Assembly: GCA_965223675.1 (NCBI GenBank)
Contig: OZ245013.1
Location: 2,976,001-3,040,000 of the forward strand
Source: JAGQKC01 sp965223675
Lineage (GTDB): Bacteria > Nitrospirota > Nitrospiria > Nitrospirales > UBA8639
DNA: 64,000 bases
Direction: 5' to 3'
The notes under the pieces were generated by a model that did not search any database, had not been told where the DNA came from, and worked only from the letters and a program-made list of their open reading frames with translations. The position numbers and the translations under genes are program-made. Positions 51,441 through 60,600 of this stretch are shown here, piece after piece; within the stretch, counting starts at the first letter, position 1, and every line of letters begins with the position of its first letter.

Positions 51441-52217
51441 ATGATTATTGCAGAAACTGAGACTGTTGATATTCCCACGGCTACTGGCCCAATGCGCAGC
51501 TATATTTTTCGCCCAGTAGCTACAGGTCGGTATCCCGGTCTGGTGTTGTATTCGGAAATATATCAAGTCACTGATCCCATTCGACGGATCGCAACCTTCT
51601 TGGCTGGCCATGGGTTTGTTGTGCTGGTCCCAGAGGTCTATCATGAGTTGGAGCCACCTGGTACGGTTCTCAACTATGATAAGCCGGATACTGACCGCGG
51701 CAATCGACACAAAATTATGAAGATGCTCTCAAGCTACGATAGCGATGCGCGTGCAACCTTGGATTACCTCCACACGTTTACTCATTGCACCGGGAAACTT
51801 GGAGTCATGGGAATTTGCTTGGGAGGCCATTTAGCGTTTCGCGCGGCTATGAACCAAGATGTGTTGGCTGGGGTGTGTTTCTACGCGACAGATATCCACA
51901 CCAGGAGTCTAGGAAAAGGTAAGCAAGACGATAGCCTTGATCGCGTTGGGGAAATTAAAGGCGAACTGCTCATGGGATGGGGGCGCCAAGATCCTCATAT
52001 TCCACGCGAGGGACGTGCCGTAATCTACAAAGCCCTCACAGACAACAACGTAAACTTTCAATGGCATGAGTTCAATAACGCACATGCGTTTCTCCGCGAT
52101 GAAGGCTATCGATATGATCCTGCCTCAACTCAGATCAGCAACAACATGATTCTTGAGTTGTTCCAACGAAGGTTAGGAGAAGGAGACATCCAAAACAGCC
52201 TGACTCAAGAAGAATAG
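51441..52217 (+). CDS. Dienelactone hydrolase-family protein
   Basis: A 258-aa alpha/beta-hydrolase. The region ETVDIPTATGPMRSYIFRPV and GVMGICLGGHLAFRAAM carries the nucleophile motif G-x-C-x-G-G (Cys in place of Ser, as in dienelactone hydrolases). The downstream GWGRQDPHIPREGR and HEFNNAHAFLRDEG provide the Asp and His of the triad. The enzyme would split lactone or ester bonds. It follows the SDR gene by 19 bases, suggesting a shared, so far unknown, pathway. Confidence 0.9.
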   Translation: MIIAETETVDIPTATGPMRSYIFRPVATGRYPGLVLYSEIYQVTDPIRRIATFLAGHGFVVLVPEVYHELEPPGTVLNYDKPDTDRGNRHKIMKMLSSYDSDARATLDYLHTFTHCTGKLGVMGICLGGHLAFRAAMNQDVLAGVCFYATDIHTRSLGKGKQDDSLDRVGEIKGELLMGWGRQDPHIPREGRAVIYKALTDNNVNFQWHEFNNAHAFLRDEGYRYDPASTQISNNMILELFQRRLGEGDIQNSLTQEE

Positions 52218-52249
52218 AAATAATCGAATTTGACCAATTTTACTTTGAG

Positions 52250-52960
52250 TTAGAGAAAAAAATCGTTCTCACTCCGATGCACAATTTCAATGTCGGTTCC
52301 AATCTGAGAGAGATATTCTTCAATTTGTTGTTTGGTTTCATGAGTAGCGCAACAAAGATCGAGACGAATAGAAAGAAAAAGAATTCGTCGACAATCGTTT
52401 ACGCAATTATGTCCGTACAATTGGTCTTTCGCTCTTTGAACAGTGCTATTTAATTTATCTTTAAGTGGATTTGGTAAAGCGTGAACTATCTTACGCATAT
52501 GTTTTTGTTGGATTGGCTTCTTTAGGTATTTATTCTCATCGTCAGAATCACGAACCCTTTTAGCTTCTAGCAAGACTTCACCCGGGTAGCCCTTCCCATA
52601 CAAATCTGGAGTCCGTTGGTTCTGTTCCTCTGAAATGAAATGGACTTCCCTACATCCCTGTTCTTTCAAGAAAACATAACCTCTTGCCTCATGAAACCTT
52701 TCATAAAGTTGAGAGTGCCAACCCCATTGATCTTTTGCAGTGACATAAGGGATTGACCTTTTCATAAAATCATTCCAGTCTTGTAAATCCATTACGGATA
52801 GCGTTTCTTCCAGTTCTACAAGAGAAGCATTTAGAGGTTGCTTTGAGAGCACGTTGCTTACTTTCATACCCTTAAAGTAGTTGTCCGGATTACCACAGTC
52901 ACTTTTACAGTAAATTTCGCCCAACCGAGGAAATGTAGCTATCCAAGAAGGAGCGTTCAT
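52250..52960 (-). CDS. Possible PD-(D/E)XK nuclease-fold protein
   Basis: A 236-aa protein without a recognised family. It shows a pattern of the PD-(D/E)XK superfamily: an N-terminal helix Glu in LYERFHEARGYVFLKEQG, then RTPDLYG with Asp119, and VLLEAKRV with Glu132 and Lys134. Here the Asp, Glu and Lys are in register on two strands. A helical C-terminal domain follows. It is AT-rich compared with the neighbouring metabolic genes and has no partner, so it may be an acquired nuclease or a restriction-like effector. Nuclease activity is inferred from the motif only. Confidence 0.65.
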   Translation of the reverse strand: MNAPSWIATFPRLGEIYCKSDCGNPDNYFKGMKVSNVLSKQPLNASLVELEETLSVMDLQDWNDFMKRSIPYVTAKDQWGWHSQLYERFHEARGYVFLKEQGCREVHFISEEQNQRTPDLYGKGYPGEVLLEAKRVRDSDDENKYLKKPIQQKHMRKIVHALPNPLKDKLNSTVQRAKDQLYGHNCVNDCRRILFLSIRLDLCCATHETKQQIEEYLSQIGTDIEIVHRSENDFFL

Positions 52961-52992
52961 AAACTTAGGTCATCTCAAACTAATCCGTTTCA

Positions 52993-54654
52993 TCATTTCT
53001 TCCCTTGTTCCCCCACCTGAACCAGCGCGGGTGGACGCTGCGCTGCAAGATCAGCGTAAAAATCTTTGCCTTCATGATTGACGACGATGAAGGCGGGAAA
53101 GTCTTGCACTTCGATCTTCCATACGGCTTCCATACCGAGTTCTTCGTATTCCAAGACTTCGACTTTTTTGATGCTGTGTTCTGCTAGACGAGCAGCAGGG
53201 CCACCGATTGAGCCCAGGTAAAAGCCGCCATACTTGCCACAGGCATCGCGTACTTGTTTGGAGCGATTACCTTTCGCCAACATCACCATGCTTCCACCAG
53301 CAGCTTGAAATTGATCGACGTAGGAATCCATACGGCCCGCAGTCGTAGGACCGAATGAGCCTGAGGGTAAGCCATCGGGTTTTTTGGCAGGCCCAGCGTA
53401 ATAAACTGCATGATCTTTGATGTATTGCGGAAGGCCTTCTCCAGAATCTAGTCGCTCTTTGAGTTTGGCATGGGCTATATCTCGTGCGACCACCAGTGGC
53501 CCGGTGAGCGACAGTCTGGTGGCCACCGGATGCTTTCGCAGTTCTGCCAAGATTTCCGGCATAGGCTGGGTTAAGTTAATTTTGACCACTTCCCCTTCCA
53601 AGTCCTGCTCAGTCACCTCGGGAAGATATTGTGCGGGATTGGTTTCGAGCTGTTCGAGAAAGACACCATCTTTGCAAATTTTTCCAAGAATCTGTCGATC
53701 TGCCGAACACGACACACCAAGACCCACAGGGCAGGAAGCACCATGACGAGGGAGGCGAATGACCCGCACATCATGGGCGAAATATTTTCCGCCAAACTGC
53801 GCACCAATTCCGGTTTCTGCACAGAGTTGCAGAATCTCTTTTTCCAATTCGAGGTCTCGAAATGCTCGGCCCAGGTTGTTCCCAGATGTCGGCAGATCAT
53901 CCAAATAATGACAGCTGGCCAGTTTGACTGTTTTGAGGGTGAACTCCGCGGACATACCACCAACGACTAAAGCCAAGTGATAGGGAGGACAGGCGGACGT
54001 CCCAATCGTGCGAATTTTTTCTGCAACAAATGAAAGCAGAGATTTTGGATTGAGCAGGGCTTTCGTCTCTTGATATAAAAAGGTTTTGTTCGCCGAACCT
54101 CCTCCCTTGGCGATAAATAAAAAGTGATAGTCCATGCCAGGTTTTGCATAAAGGTCGATCTGCGCTGGCAGATTATTACCGGTATTTTTCTCGGTATACA
54201 TGTCGATAGGGGCCATCTGTGAATAGCGCAAGTTCCGTTGATCGTAGGCTTCAAAGATGCCGCGAGAGAGTGATTCGGCATCATCACCAGTCGTGAAAAC
54301 TTGCTGTCCCTTATAGCCGAGAGCAATAGCGGTTCCTGTATCCTGACAACCCGGCAACACTCTCCCTGCTGCGATATTGGCATTTTTGAGTAGCTCTAAC
54401 GCCACAAACCGGTCGTTGTCTGACGCTTCGGGGTCTTCTAGAATTTTGGATAATTGTTTGAGATGACTCGAGCGCAACAAATGCGAGACATCATCCATGG
54501 CCTCACGCGCCAGCCAAACCAGCGCCTCAGGTTCCACTTTTAAGATCTCTTTACCTTCAAAAGTCGTGGTTGAGACATAGCCAGAAGTAAGTTTGCGATA
54601 CTTGGTCCTATCGATCGCATGTTCAAAGATTTCTTGGTATTGAAAGTCCGCCAT
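52993..54654 (-). CDS. Class I fumarate hydratase
   Basis: A 553-aa iron-sulphur fumarase. Fe-S ligand cysteines are seen in LPGCQDTGTAI (Cys103), SCPVG and CSADRQ, and the region KGGGSANKTFL is typical. The C-terminal half contains SFGPTTAGRMDSYVDQF and MVMLAKGNRSKQVRDACGKY of the beta domain. It converts fumarate to malate in the TCA cycle. The length is standard for the single-chain FumA/FumB type, unlike the two-subunit forms. The start is preceded by a GGAG-like site. Confidence 0.93.
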   Translation of the reverse strand: MADFQYQEIFEHAIDRTKYRKLTSGYVSTTTFEGKEILKVEPEALVWLAREAMDDVSHLLRSSHLKQLSKILEDPEASDNDRFVALELLKNANIAAGRVLPGCQDTGTAIALGYKGQQVFTTGDDAESLSRGIFEAYDQRNLRYSQMAPIDMYTEKNTGNNLPAQIDLYAKPGMDYHFLFIAKGGGSANKTFLYQETKALLNPKSLLSFVAEKIRTIGTSACPPYHLALVVGGMSAEFTLKTVKLASCHYLDDLPTSGNNLGRAFRDLELEKEILQLCAETGIGAQFGGKYFAHDVRVIRLPRHGASCPVGLGVSCSADRQILGKICKDGVFLEQLETNPAQYLPEVTEQDLEGEVVKINLTQPMPEILAELRKHPVATRLSLTGPLVVARDIAHAKLKERLDSGEGLPQYIKDHAVYYAGPAKKPDGLPSGSFGPTTAGRMDSYVDQFQAAGGSMVMLAKGNRSKQVRDACGKYGGFYLGSIGGPAARLAEHSIKKVEVLEYEELGMEAVWKIEVQDFPAFIVVNHEGKDFYADLAAQRPPALVQVGEQGKK

Positions 54655-54835
54655 TCTTTTACTCCTTCACTATGCTGTATAACCAGAAAATTTTTGATCT
54701 CTTACGGTAATCGGAGATGGACGTTCTTTGCAAGGCAAATTATCTATTTGAAGTTTATGAATATCATGTAAAGTCCTAATGTTTTCTATTTTTCATGTAA
54801 AATGCAATGGTGGCTAAAAATTTTTAGCTCTTCTC

Positions 54836-55729
54836 GTGACATCTAGAATGGCATATTTTTTCCGGTATATAACCTGGATAGGTTTGTTAGGTTCTTTTGT
54901 GTTGATGGCCGGAACGTATTGGGTTGGCTCTCAACTCACTGCCCCCGCCCCAGACAACATTGGTTCGCCTCCATCATTTCTGCCGGTCCAATCAATACAT
55001 TTCTCCAATCCTAGAGGAAAACTCCTTTCTGGATGGTATATACCTGGACAGCCTGAATGCGGAACCCTAGTCCTTATGCATTCAATTCGGTCAAACCGAA
55101 GGGGCATGGCTCGGAGAGCTCCATTCTTACACAAAGCTGGCTACTCAGTGTTGTTATTCGATTTTCAAGCTCACGGAGAAAGCGAGGGGGAGACGATCAC
55201 TTTTGGAGACCTGGAAAAAGAGGATGTCAAAGCCGCAATCCAATTTGCATCCCAACGACATGCATCGAGCTCTATCGGAATCATGGGCTTTTCGTTAGGT
55301 GGTGTCGCCGCTGTCTTACATGGTCCTGCCCTAAACGTAGACGTCCTGATTCTCGAAGCGGTAAATTCGATTCTTGAGCACGCTGTAATCAACCGCCTTC
55401 GTCAGCGCGTTGGCCCATTGGCACCACTCCTTGCCCATCCTCTGCTGTTTCAACTTCAGCTTCAATATGGGATAGACTTGGAAGCGCTTCGCCCTATCGA
55501 CTCTATCGGTTCACTCAACGCTCCTGTCTTCGTGATAGGAGGCACGCACGATCAACATACTCTCCAGTCAGAAACTAAAAACCTTTTTTCAGCGGCTCGT
55601 CCTCCTAAAGAACTATGGCTGGTAAAAGGCGCATACCATCAAGACTTCTATCGCTACGCTCCAACAGAGTATGAAACCAGAGTGTTAGCGTTTCTCAACA
55701 CCTACATGCGTTGTGGCGATAACCATTAG
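54836..55729 (+). CDS. Membrane-anchored alpha/beta hydrolase
   Basis: A 297-aa protein starting at a GTG (54836); an ATG at 54848 is an alternative. An N-terminal transmembrane helix (ITWIGLLGSFVLMAGTYWVG) is followed by a typical alpha/beta-hydrolase domain. The nucleophile motif is GIMGFSLGGVAAV (G-x-S-x-G), with LLFDFQAHGESEGE before it, VFVIGGTHDQHT and a late HQDFYRYAP His. The family includes esterases and peptidases on the outer face of the membrane; no specific substrate can be read. It ends one base before a convergent gene. Confidence 0.86.
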   Translation: MTSRMAYFFRYITWIGLLGSFVLMAGTYWVGSQLTAPAPDNIGSPPSFLPVQSIHFSNPRGKLLSGWYIPGQPECGTLVLMHSIRSNRRGMARRAPFLHKAGYSVLLFDFQAHGESEGETITFGDLEKEDVKAAIQFASQRHASSSIGIMGFSLGGVAAVLHGPALNVDVLILEAVNSILEHAVINRLRQRVGPLAPLLAHPLLFQLQLQYGIDLEALRPIDSIGSLNAPVFVIGGTHDQHTLQSETKNLFSAARPPKELWLVKGAYHQDFYRYAPTEYETRVLAFLNTYMRCGDNH

Positions 55730-55730
55730 A

Positions 55731-56228
55731 TTAATTTGTGTCTGTCACGCTTGCAGTAGGCATATGTGCGATATCTCGTGAGTCTGCATGGGTAAACCCT
55801 TGGGCAACCACGATCGTGCATTCTCTACTATAGATCGTCAAAATTGACCACTGCTGGGTATCAACTTTCACGTCATATAAACCCGCAAGAGCAGGATGTT
55901 TTTCACGAATGTTCAAAAGCGCCTTTTGGAAGCTCCCATTGCCATTTGCCCCCGAGAGACTAAATCGATCTGTAGTCGAAAAAATGATTGGAATGGAAAG
56001 TCCATGCTGGCAACTGTCCCCTGTCACTTCTCCCACTAAAACGGCATCACGTGGAATCTCATTGGGAGTTAATGTCTGATAAGACAAAGGCCCCTCGGAG
56101 TCATAGTACAAGATAAAACCGCCCACGCGAATCAATCCAGGACGAGCTTCATAGGCCCATCGTTGTGAGGGGGAACATCCATAACCAGAAAGAAGGCAGA
56201 TGGCTAGCAACAGGAGTGCTGCCTTCAT
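55731..56228 (-). CDS. Lipoprotein with TRL-like fold, second of a pair
   Basis: The protein is 165 aa from the ATG at 56228, whose ATGA overlaps the stop of the upstream gene and so fixes the start. A lipoprotein-like signal (LLLLAICLLSGYGC, Cys18) precedes the domain. The sequence VGEVTGDSCQHGLSIPIIFS and ALLNIREKHPALAGLYDVKV is similar in order to the TRL-like protein upstream, with a last ECTIVVAQGFT segment where that one has CTVVTGKV. The two therefore look like paralogues made as a pair. Confidence 0.8.
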   Translation of the reverse strand: MKAALLLLAICLLSGYGCSPSQRWAYEARPGLIRVGGFILYYDSEGPLSYQTLTPNEIPRDAVLVGEVTGDSCQHGLSIPIIFSTTDRFSLSGANGNGSFQKALLNIREKHPALAGLYDVKVDTQQWSILTIYSRECTIVVAQGFTHADSRDIAHMPTASVTDTN

Positions 56229-56581
56229 ACTGATCCGACTTTCCCTGTCACGACAGTACATGTTTGAGTATACAGACCAAACACATACGCTTTGGCTTTG
56301 AGATCAACATGCACATCGTAGAGAATAGCGCTTTGAGGTTCATTTACCAATGCATTACGGATCGCTCCTACATAGCCTCCATTTCCCCAGGCCACTAAGA
56401 AGAGCACGGAGTGATTACAACTTTCTCCAACAACTAGCTTATCTGATGGTCTAGCCTTGACATCGATGGGGCTTGCAGAGCGATAGGCCCGAGGAACCTG
56501 AACATCGGTATAGAGACATCCACTCCAAAACATCGATGCGACAATTAACATGAGTTTCATTCTTTTCATTCCAAGATGCAT
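56225..56581 (-). CDS. TRL-like family lipoprotein
   Basis: A 118-aa protein with AAGGAGG nine bases before the ATG and a lipobox, ASMFWSGC (Cys22). The mature part ends with YGLYTQTCTVVTGKV-like sequence (LYTQTCTVVTGKVGSV) and has YVGAIRNALVNEPQSAILYD before it. This agrees with the TRL (tRNA-associated locus)-like family of small exported proteins with no known function. Translation is coupled to the next gene by an ATGA overlap, so the two proteins are probably made in similar amounts. Confidence 0.82.
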   Translation of the reverse strand: MHLGMKRMKLMLIVASMFWSGCLYTDVQVPRAYRSASPIDVKARPSDKLVVGESCNHSVLFLVAWGNGGYVGAIRNALVNEPQSAILYDVHVDLKAKAYVFGLYTQTCTVVTGKVGSV

Positions 56582-56814
56582 TGCATATTGCCTCCTTAAT
56601 AATTTTCTACGGTGTATTGGCCAGTGGATTAGTCAAAATCCATGGAGTATTCAGAAATCTTAATTGAGAATGGGACCTGAAGAAAGCCCTATCGTCAAAA
56701 CCTTCGACGCTGTCGAACCAAGTTTTCGATCGGTAAGTTAGGAAATGAGCCCTTTTCCACGCTTGACTCAAAACGACCCTCATGTCAAATTTGACTCTAC
56801 GAATCCGCTGAGCT

Positions 56815-58128
56815 ATGAAATCCATACCCATTGACATGGTTGGTTATTTGACAGGAACTTCAGTGAACATATCTATCAACTCAAAGCCTTTGCAAATAGT
56901 CTTGTGTCTATCGGTTTTTCTCATCGTAGCAGGGATCACTCCTGATCACTCAGCGAGTAACACCTTGCGCATCAAGGAACAATCTGAGTCTTCACAGGGT
57001 CCCCAAAATCTTCACATTAGCTCTCAACATTCTTCAACCCAAGTCAAACCTGCTCAAGAAACCTGCCAGGGCAATCTCCCCTGCTACAAGGACCAATTAG
57101 AAAAGATCATCAAAACCAACGGTATTGCGCAAGCGCTTCAGCTCATTAATCAGGCTGTCTCGAATGATCCGGTAGCACTCGGTGAAGCGCATAATCTGAC
57201 TCATCATGTTGGGCGGACTTCTTATCATCATTTCAAAGACGTCACGGCCGTCATGTTTCAATGCACCGCTGCCCATCAATCTGGGTGTTATCATGGTGCG
57301 CTTGAAGCCTATTTAAGCAGTAAACCCCACATACAGTCTGATGATGTGGCGGCTATCTGTAGTCCTCAACTCGAAGCAGAGAAAGGTCGATTCGCGTACT
57401 TCAATTGTTTCCATGGGCTAGGCCATGGCTTGACCATGCATCTTGGGCACGATATGAGAAAAGCCTTAGCACTGTGCGATGCCTTGAACACGGCCTGGGA
57501 TCGAGAGTCGTGTTATGGAGGAGTTTTTATGGAAACTGTAGTCACCGGCATCCGCGGACCTCAACATCAGCATCACCAACATGAGGCAACTCACGGTCAT
57601 CAGACACCGAAACCGCCCAAACTCATCGACCCCCAAAATCCACTGTATCCCTGTTCAGATCTCGAGAACAAATACTTGCGAGAATGTTACATGATGCAGA
57701 CGTCCATTATTTTACACTTAACGCAATATGATTTTGCTAAAGCCTTTAGTGAATGCGATAAGGCACCCAAAGACATGCAACCGACGTGCTACCAAAGCAT
57801 GGGAAGAGATATATCCGGTCATACCTTGCGTAACATCAAGAGATCGATTCAGCTTTGCGAATTAGGCAGCGCGACGCACCAGGGTCGTTGTTTTATTGGA
57901 GTCGTCAAGAATTTCCTCAACGTGTCCGGGCATGCGTCAAAAAACGCGTTTGAATTCTGTCAACAGAGCCCAAGTCGGCACAAAAAGGATTGTCACTTTG
58001 CGATCGGGGAAGAACTGCTGACACTGTATGCAAAACCACAAGAGCGTACTCGCGAATGCGCCAAATCAGAAAGCCAGTATGTCCAAGATTGTCGTCAGGG
58101 CGCGCGTCTTCACTCCAATCCCTCATAA
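56815..58128 (+). CDS. Secreted Cys/His-rich repeat protein, unknown
   Basis: A 437-aa protein with an N-terminal membrane or signal segment (KPLQIVLCLSVFLIVAGITP) and a Ser/Gln-rich linker. The remainder (about 80-430) holds around 18 cysteines, many paired as C-x(8-13)-C-[YFH]. Examples are FQCTAAHQSGCYHGALEAYL, FNCFHGLGHGLTMHLGHD, AWDRESCYGGVFMETV and LCELGSATHQGRCFIGV. A His-rich insert (HQHHQHEATHGH) lies near 245. I have seen the FHGLGHG and CYGGVFME pattern in uncharacterised proteins of other phyla, without function. A metal- or haem-binding secreted protein is possible but not shown. The start may instead be the ATG at 56836. Confidence 0.8.
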   Translation: MKSIPIDMVGYLTGTSVNISINSKPLQIVLCLSVFLIVAGITPDHSASNTLRIKEQSESSQGPQNLHISSQHSSTQVKPAQETCQGNLPCYKDQLEKIIKTNGIAQALQLINQAVSNDPVALGEAHNLTHHVGRTSYHHFKDVTAVMFQCTAAHQSGCYHGALEAYLSSKPHIQSDDVAAICSPQLEAEKGRFAYFNCFHGLGHGLTMHLGHDMRKALALCDALNTAWDRESCYGGVFMETVVTGIRGPQHQHHQHEATHGHQTPKPPKLIDPQNPLYPCSDLENKYLRECYMMQTSIILHLTQYDFAKAFSECDKAPKDMQPTCYQSMGRDISGHTLRNIKRSIQLCELGSATHQGRCFIGVVKNFLNVSGHASKNAFEFCQQSPSRHKKDCHFAIGEELLTLYAKPQERTRECAKSESQYVQDCRQGARLHSNPS

Positions 58129-58165
58129 GAGTAGAAAATAAACCTTCCCTTTTGCCCGTTGTACT

Positions 58166-58828
58166 TTGAACGCACTCTTTTATCCATTTCATCTTTGCCA
58201 TGAACGTACCCTTTTTCAATTATTACAAGAGTATCAACACGTTCATTTTCGAGATTACATGGCCTTGCAACTCTCTCCTATGGTAGGAACCGTTGTGTTT
58301 CAGGATCGTATGGGTGATGTCTATCCAGAACTCCTAAAGTCCGGCCAAATTGTGCAAGGACATTCCGTGAGTGGTTCAATGAGTCAGGACATCGTGACTG
58401 CCGTGAATCATGATCTGAAAGATCCAGAGTGGCGATCATGTTTTCATGAAGGCTTGAAGAGCAATCGACAATTTCAACGCGGCGTCGTGACGTTTGCACT
58501 AGATAGCAAAGGAAGAAGTACTGGACCTACAGATCCTCACGCTTTGCAGAAACTTCAACAGCCAGAATGGGAGTTCAGACCTTTTGATGTGGAAACAATC
58601 AGGAAATTAAGCGGCAAATCTTTGTCTGAGAAAGAGAGCAATCAATTTGAATATGGGTCGGCTTTAATAAAAACTGCGGCTTCTTTAGCTTACACGATGC
58701 ATCTGTGCCATCAGTTACACTTGGTTGCGGCTACCGATTCGCTCTTTCACTATCGGTTACTCGAGCGAACCTGTCACCGCGACAATGTCGTGCTCACGAA
58801 TACATTTGTACAGCGGAAAGGCTATTAG
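58166..58828 (+). CDS. Uncharacterised protein
   Basis: A 220-aa protein starting at a TTG (58166), chosen because ALFYPFHLCHERTLFQLLQE looks like a native N-terminus. It has no signal or membrane segment. Notable segments are VHFRDYMALQLSPMVGTVVF, EWEFRPFDVETIRKLSGKS and AYTMHLCHQLHLVAATDSLF, a helical C-terminus rich in His and Cys. No family is recognised. It follows the Cys/His-rich secreted protein by 37 bases, so they may share a message. Confidence 0.7.
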   Translation: MNALFYPFHLCHERTLFQLLQEYQHVHFRDYMALQLSPMVGTVVFQDRMGDVYPELLKSGQIVQGHSVSGSMSQDIVTAVNHDLKDPEWRSCFHEGLKSNRQFQRGVVTFALDSKGRSTGPTDPHALQKLQQPEWEFRPFDVETIRKLSGKSLSEKESNQFEYGSALIKTAASLAYTMHLCHQLHLVAATDSLFHYRLLERTCHRDNVVLTNTFVQRKGY

Positions 58829-58854
58829 CGTTGACACACGAGGCCCTTCACTGC

Positions 58855-59754
58855 TCACTCTTCGGGTCGTTCATCGCGAATTCGCAAAAAAACTGGGAAA
58901 CGCGGAATACCATTTCTCGTAAAACCTTGATGACGAAACGTGATTCGACTTTGCACCGGTGGAGGATTACGTCTTTGCTCATTCGTTAATCCGCTGCCAA
59001 TGTAGAACACCACGCCCTGATCAGTTACAACCTTGAGTGAGCCGACCTGCCCGGCAAATTGACCGTTACCTGGACGATAGCCAATCACGGTGGCCTCAGC
59101 ATCCATGAGTGGCTTGAGCTTAAGCAAATTGTTGGTTCGACCCCGAACATATTGAGCAGTCTTGCGGTGTAGCATCAACCCTTCCCCGCCTTGATCGAGA
59201 ACTTTTTGCAGCCACTGCTGCAACTCCAGATTACTGTTTACCGTTCGTTGTTCGATGACTGCAAGGTAAGGAGAATTTGCCAGTTCAGTCAAACCCCTCA
59301 TAGCCAGCAGTCGTTGGTCAAAGGTTCCGCCATGTTCAGGCAAATCAAAAACCATCAAACGAATATTTCTCCAACCCGTATGCGGAACTTTCTTTCTCAC
59401 AATTGATGACGTGTCCTCATATCTTCCACGAGCCATCCACAACTCTCCGTCCAAGGCGATGTCAGGAAAGCCATCGATAAACCAAGAGGGTGCAGAAAAT
59501 ACATGACCACTTCGAGAGATAAGGTGATGACCATCCCAACGGGCTCGTACGCCATCAAGTTTTTCGCTGACCCAATATTGCCTGACATCCACACCCTGCT
59601 GATACATCTCGGCCAACATGACATTTGGTCTGTCTGTAGCCTCCACGACAGGGCATGACAGGATACAGACGAAGATCATCGTCAGCGTGAACAAGACTTT
59701 GAGTTGGATGCGTCGTTGAGATACGGAAAGAAGCATTGCCGTTGAGGATGACAC
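58855..59754 (-). CDS. ligE: Periplasmic ATP-dependent DNA ligase (Lig E type)
   Basis: A 299-aa minimal ATP-dependent DNA ligase with a signal peptide (VLFTLTMIFVCILSCPVVEA), which makes it exported. The nucleotide-binding motif I EKLDGVRARWDG contains the adenylated Lys65. LDGELWMARGRYED (III), LMVFDLPEHGG, EGLMLHR (IV) and LLKLKPLMDAEATVIGYRPG (V) follow, with a small OB domain to the end. Lig E proteins join nicks in DNA outside the cytoplasm and have been linked to competence and biofilm DNA in proteobacteria. It ends just before the aldo-keto reductase gene on the same strand. Confidence 0.93.
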   Translation of the reverse strand: MSSSTAMLLSVSQRRIQLKVLFTLTMIFVCILSCPVVEATDRPNVMLAEMYQQGVDVRQYWVSEKLDGVRARWDGHHLISRSGHVFSAPSWFIDGFPDIALDGELWMARGRYEDTSSIVRKKVPHTGWRNIRLMVFDLPEHGGTFDQRLLAMRGLTELANSPYLAVIEQRTVNSNLELQQWLQKVLDQGGEGLMLHRKTAQYVRGRTNNLLKLKPLMDAEATVIGYRPGNGQFAGQVGSLKVVTDQGVVFYIGSGLTNEQRRNPPPVQSRITFRHQGFTRNGIPRFPVFLRIRDERPEE

Positions 59755-59757
59755 TCG

Positions 59758-60600
59758 TTACACAGCAATCATTTCAATACGCTTCACTTCTTCAGGAGAA
59801 AGCTCAAACTGCTCGATCGCAAGATCGTCTTTCATATGTTGTTGGTTGGTGGTCCCGGTCAATGGGAGCATGCCTATTTGTTGAGCAAATCGAAAAATGA
59901 CTTGTGCAGGACCCGTCTGAAGACGCTGGGCTATTTTCTGGATATCAGGATCTGCCCAAATGTCCTGATTCGCAGTTAACAGAGAAAACCCCTGATAAAT
60001 GATGTTTTGGGCTTGGCAAATTTGTCGTACGTCTTTATCCCATCCAAATATTGCATAACAGCGATTCTGGACGACCATTGGTTTAATTTTTGCCTTCTCA
60101 CACAGGAGCCGGAGTTGTCCGGCATTCACATTGCTCACTCCAATCATCTTGGCTTTTCCTGATTCATAAATGCTTTCAATCGCGGCCCAGACTTCCCAAT
60201 CTTCGGCGCCCAAACCGCCTCGTGAATAGGGTCCGTGTAAGACATACGAATCGATGTACTCAGCATGAAGATGTTTCAGTGAACTTTCGAATGATTGCCC
60301 AACCTGCGTCGTGATATCAGCCGACGCGTTATACGGAGTCCGATGATCTTGCCCTCCGACGGGTGTAAACTTGGTCTGCAAGAAAAGCGACTCCCTTTTG
60401 ACTCCTTGTTTAGCTAAAGCCAGCAATGCTTCACCAACCAATGCCTCATCGTAGTGAACAAGTTGATTTGCGGTATCAATGGCCTTAAAGCCAGACGACA
60501 CAGCCAGCTCGACAAGTTGAGCCGTCGCACTCTTCTTCCAAGCCGTTCCATACATGAAGGATGGAATCGTGACATCGTTATACGCGGTACAGATACTCAT
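59758..60600 (-). CDS. Aldo-keto reductase
   Basis: A 280-aa NAD(P)H-dependent reductase of the AKR superfamily. The Asp/Tyr part of the tetrad lies in FKAIDTANQLVHYDEALVGE, the Lys in LFLQTKF and the His in SYVLHGPYSRGG. IGVSNVNAGQLRLLCEKAKI and VVQNRCYAIFGWD follow the family pattern. It reduces aldehydes or ketones, with a substrate I cannot infer. lig E begins three bases after its stop, so these two are cotranscribed without an obvious shared function. Confidence 0.92.
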   Translation of the reverse strand: MSICTAYNDVTIPSFMYGTAWKKSATAQLVELAVSSGFKAIDTANQLVHYDEALVGEALLALAKQGVKRESLFLQTKFTPVGGQDHRTPYNASADITTQVGQSFESSLKHLHAEYIDSYVLHGPYSRGGLGAEDWEVWAAIESIYESGKAKMIGVSNVNAGQLRLLCEKAKIKPMVVQNRCYAIFGWDKDVRQICQAQNIIYQGFSLLTANQDIWADPDIQKIAQRLQTGPAQVIFRFAQQIGMLPLTGTTNQQHMKDDLAIEQFELSPEEVKRIEMIAV

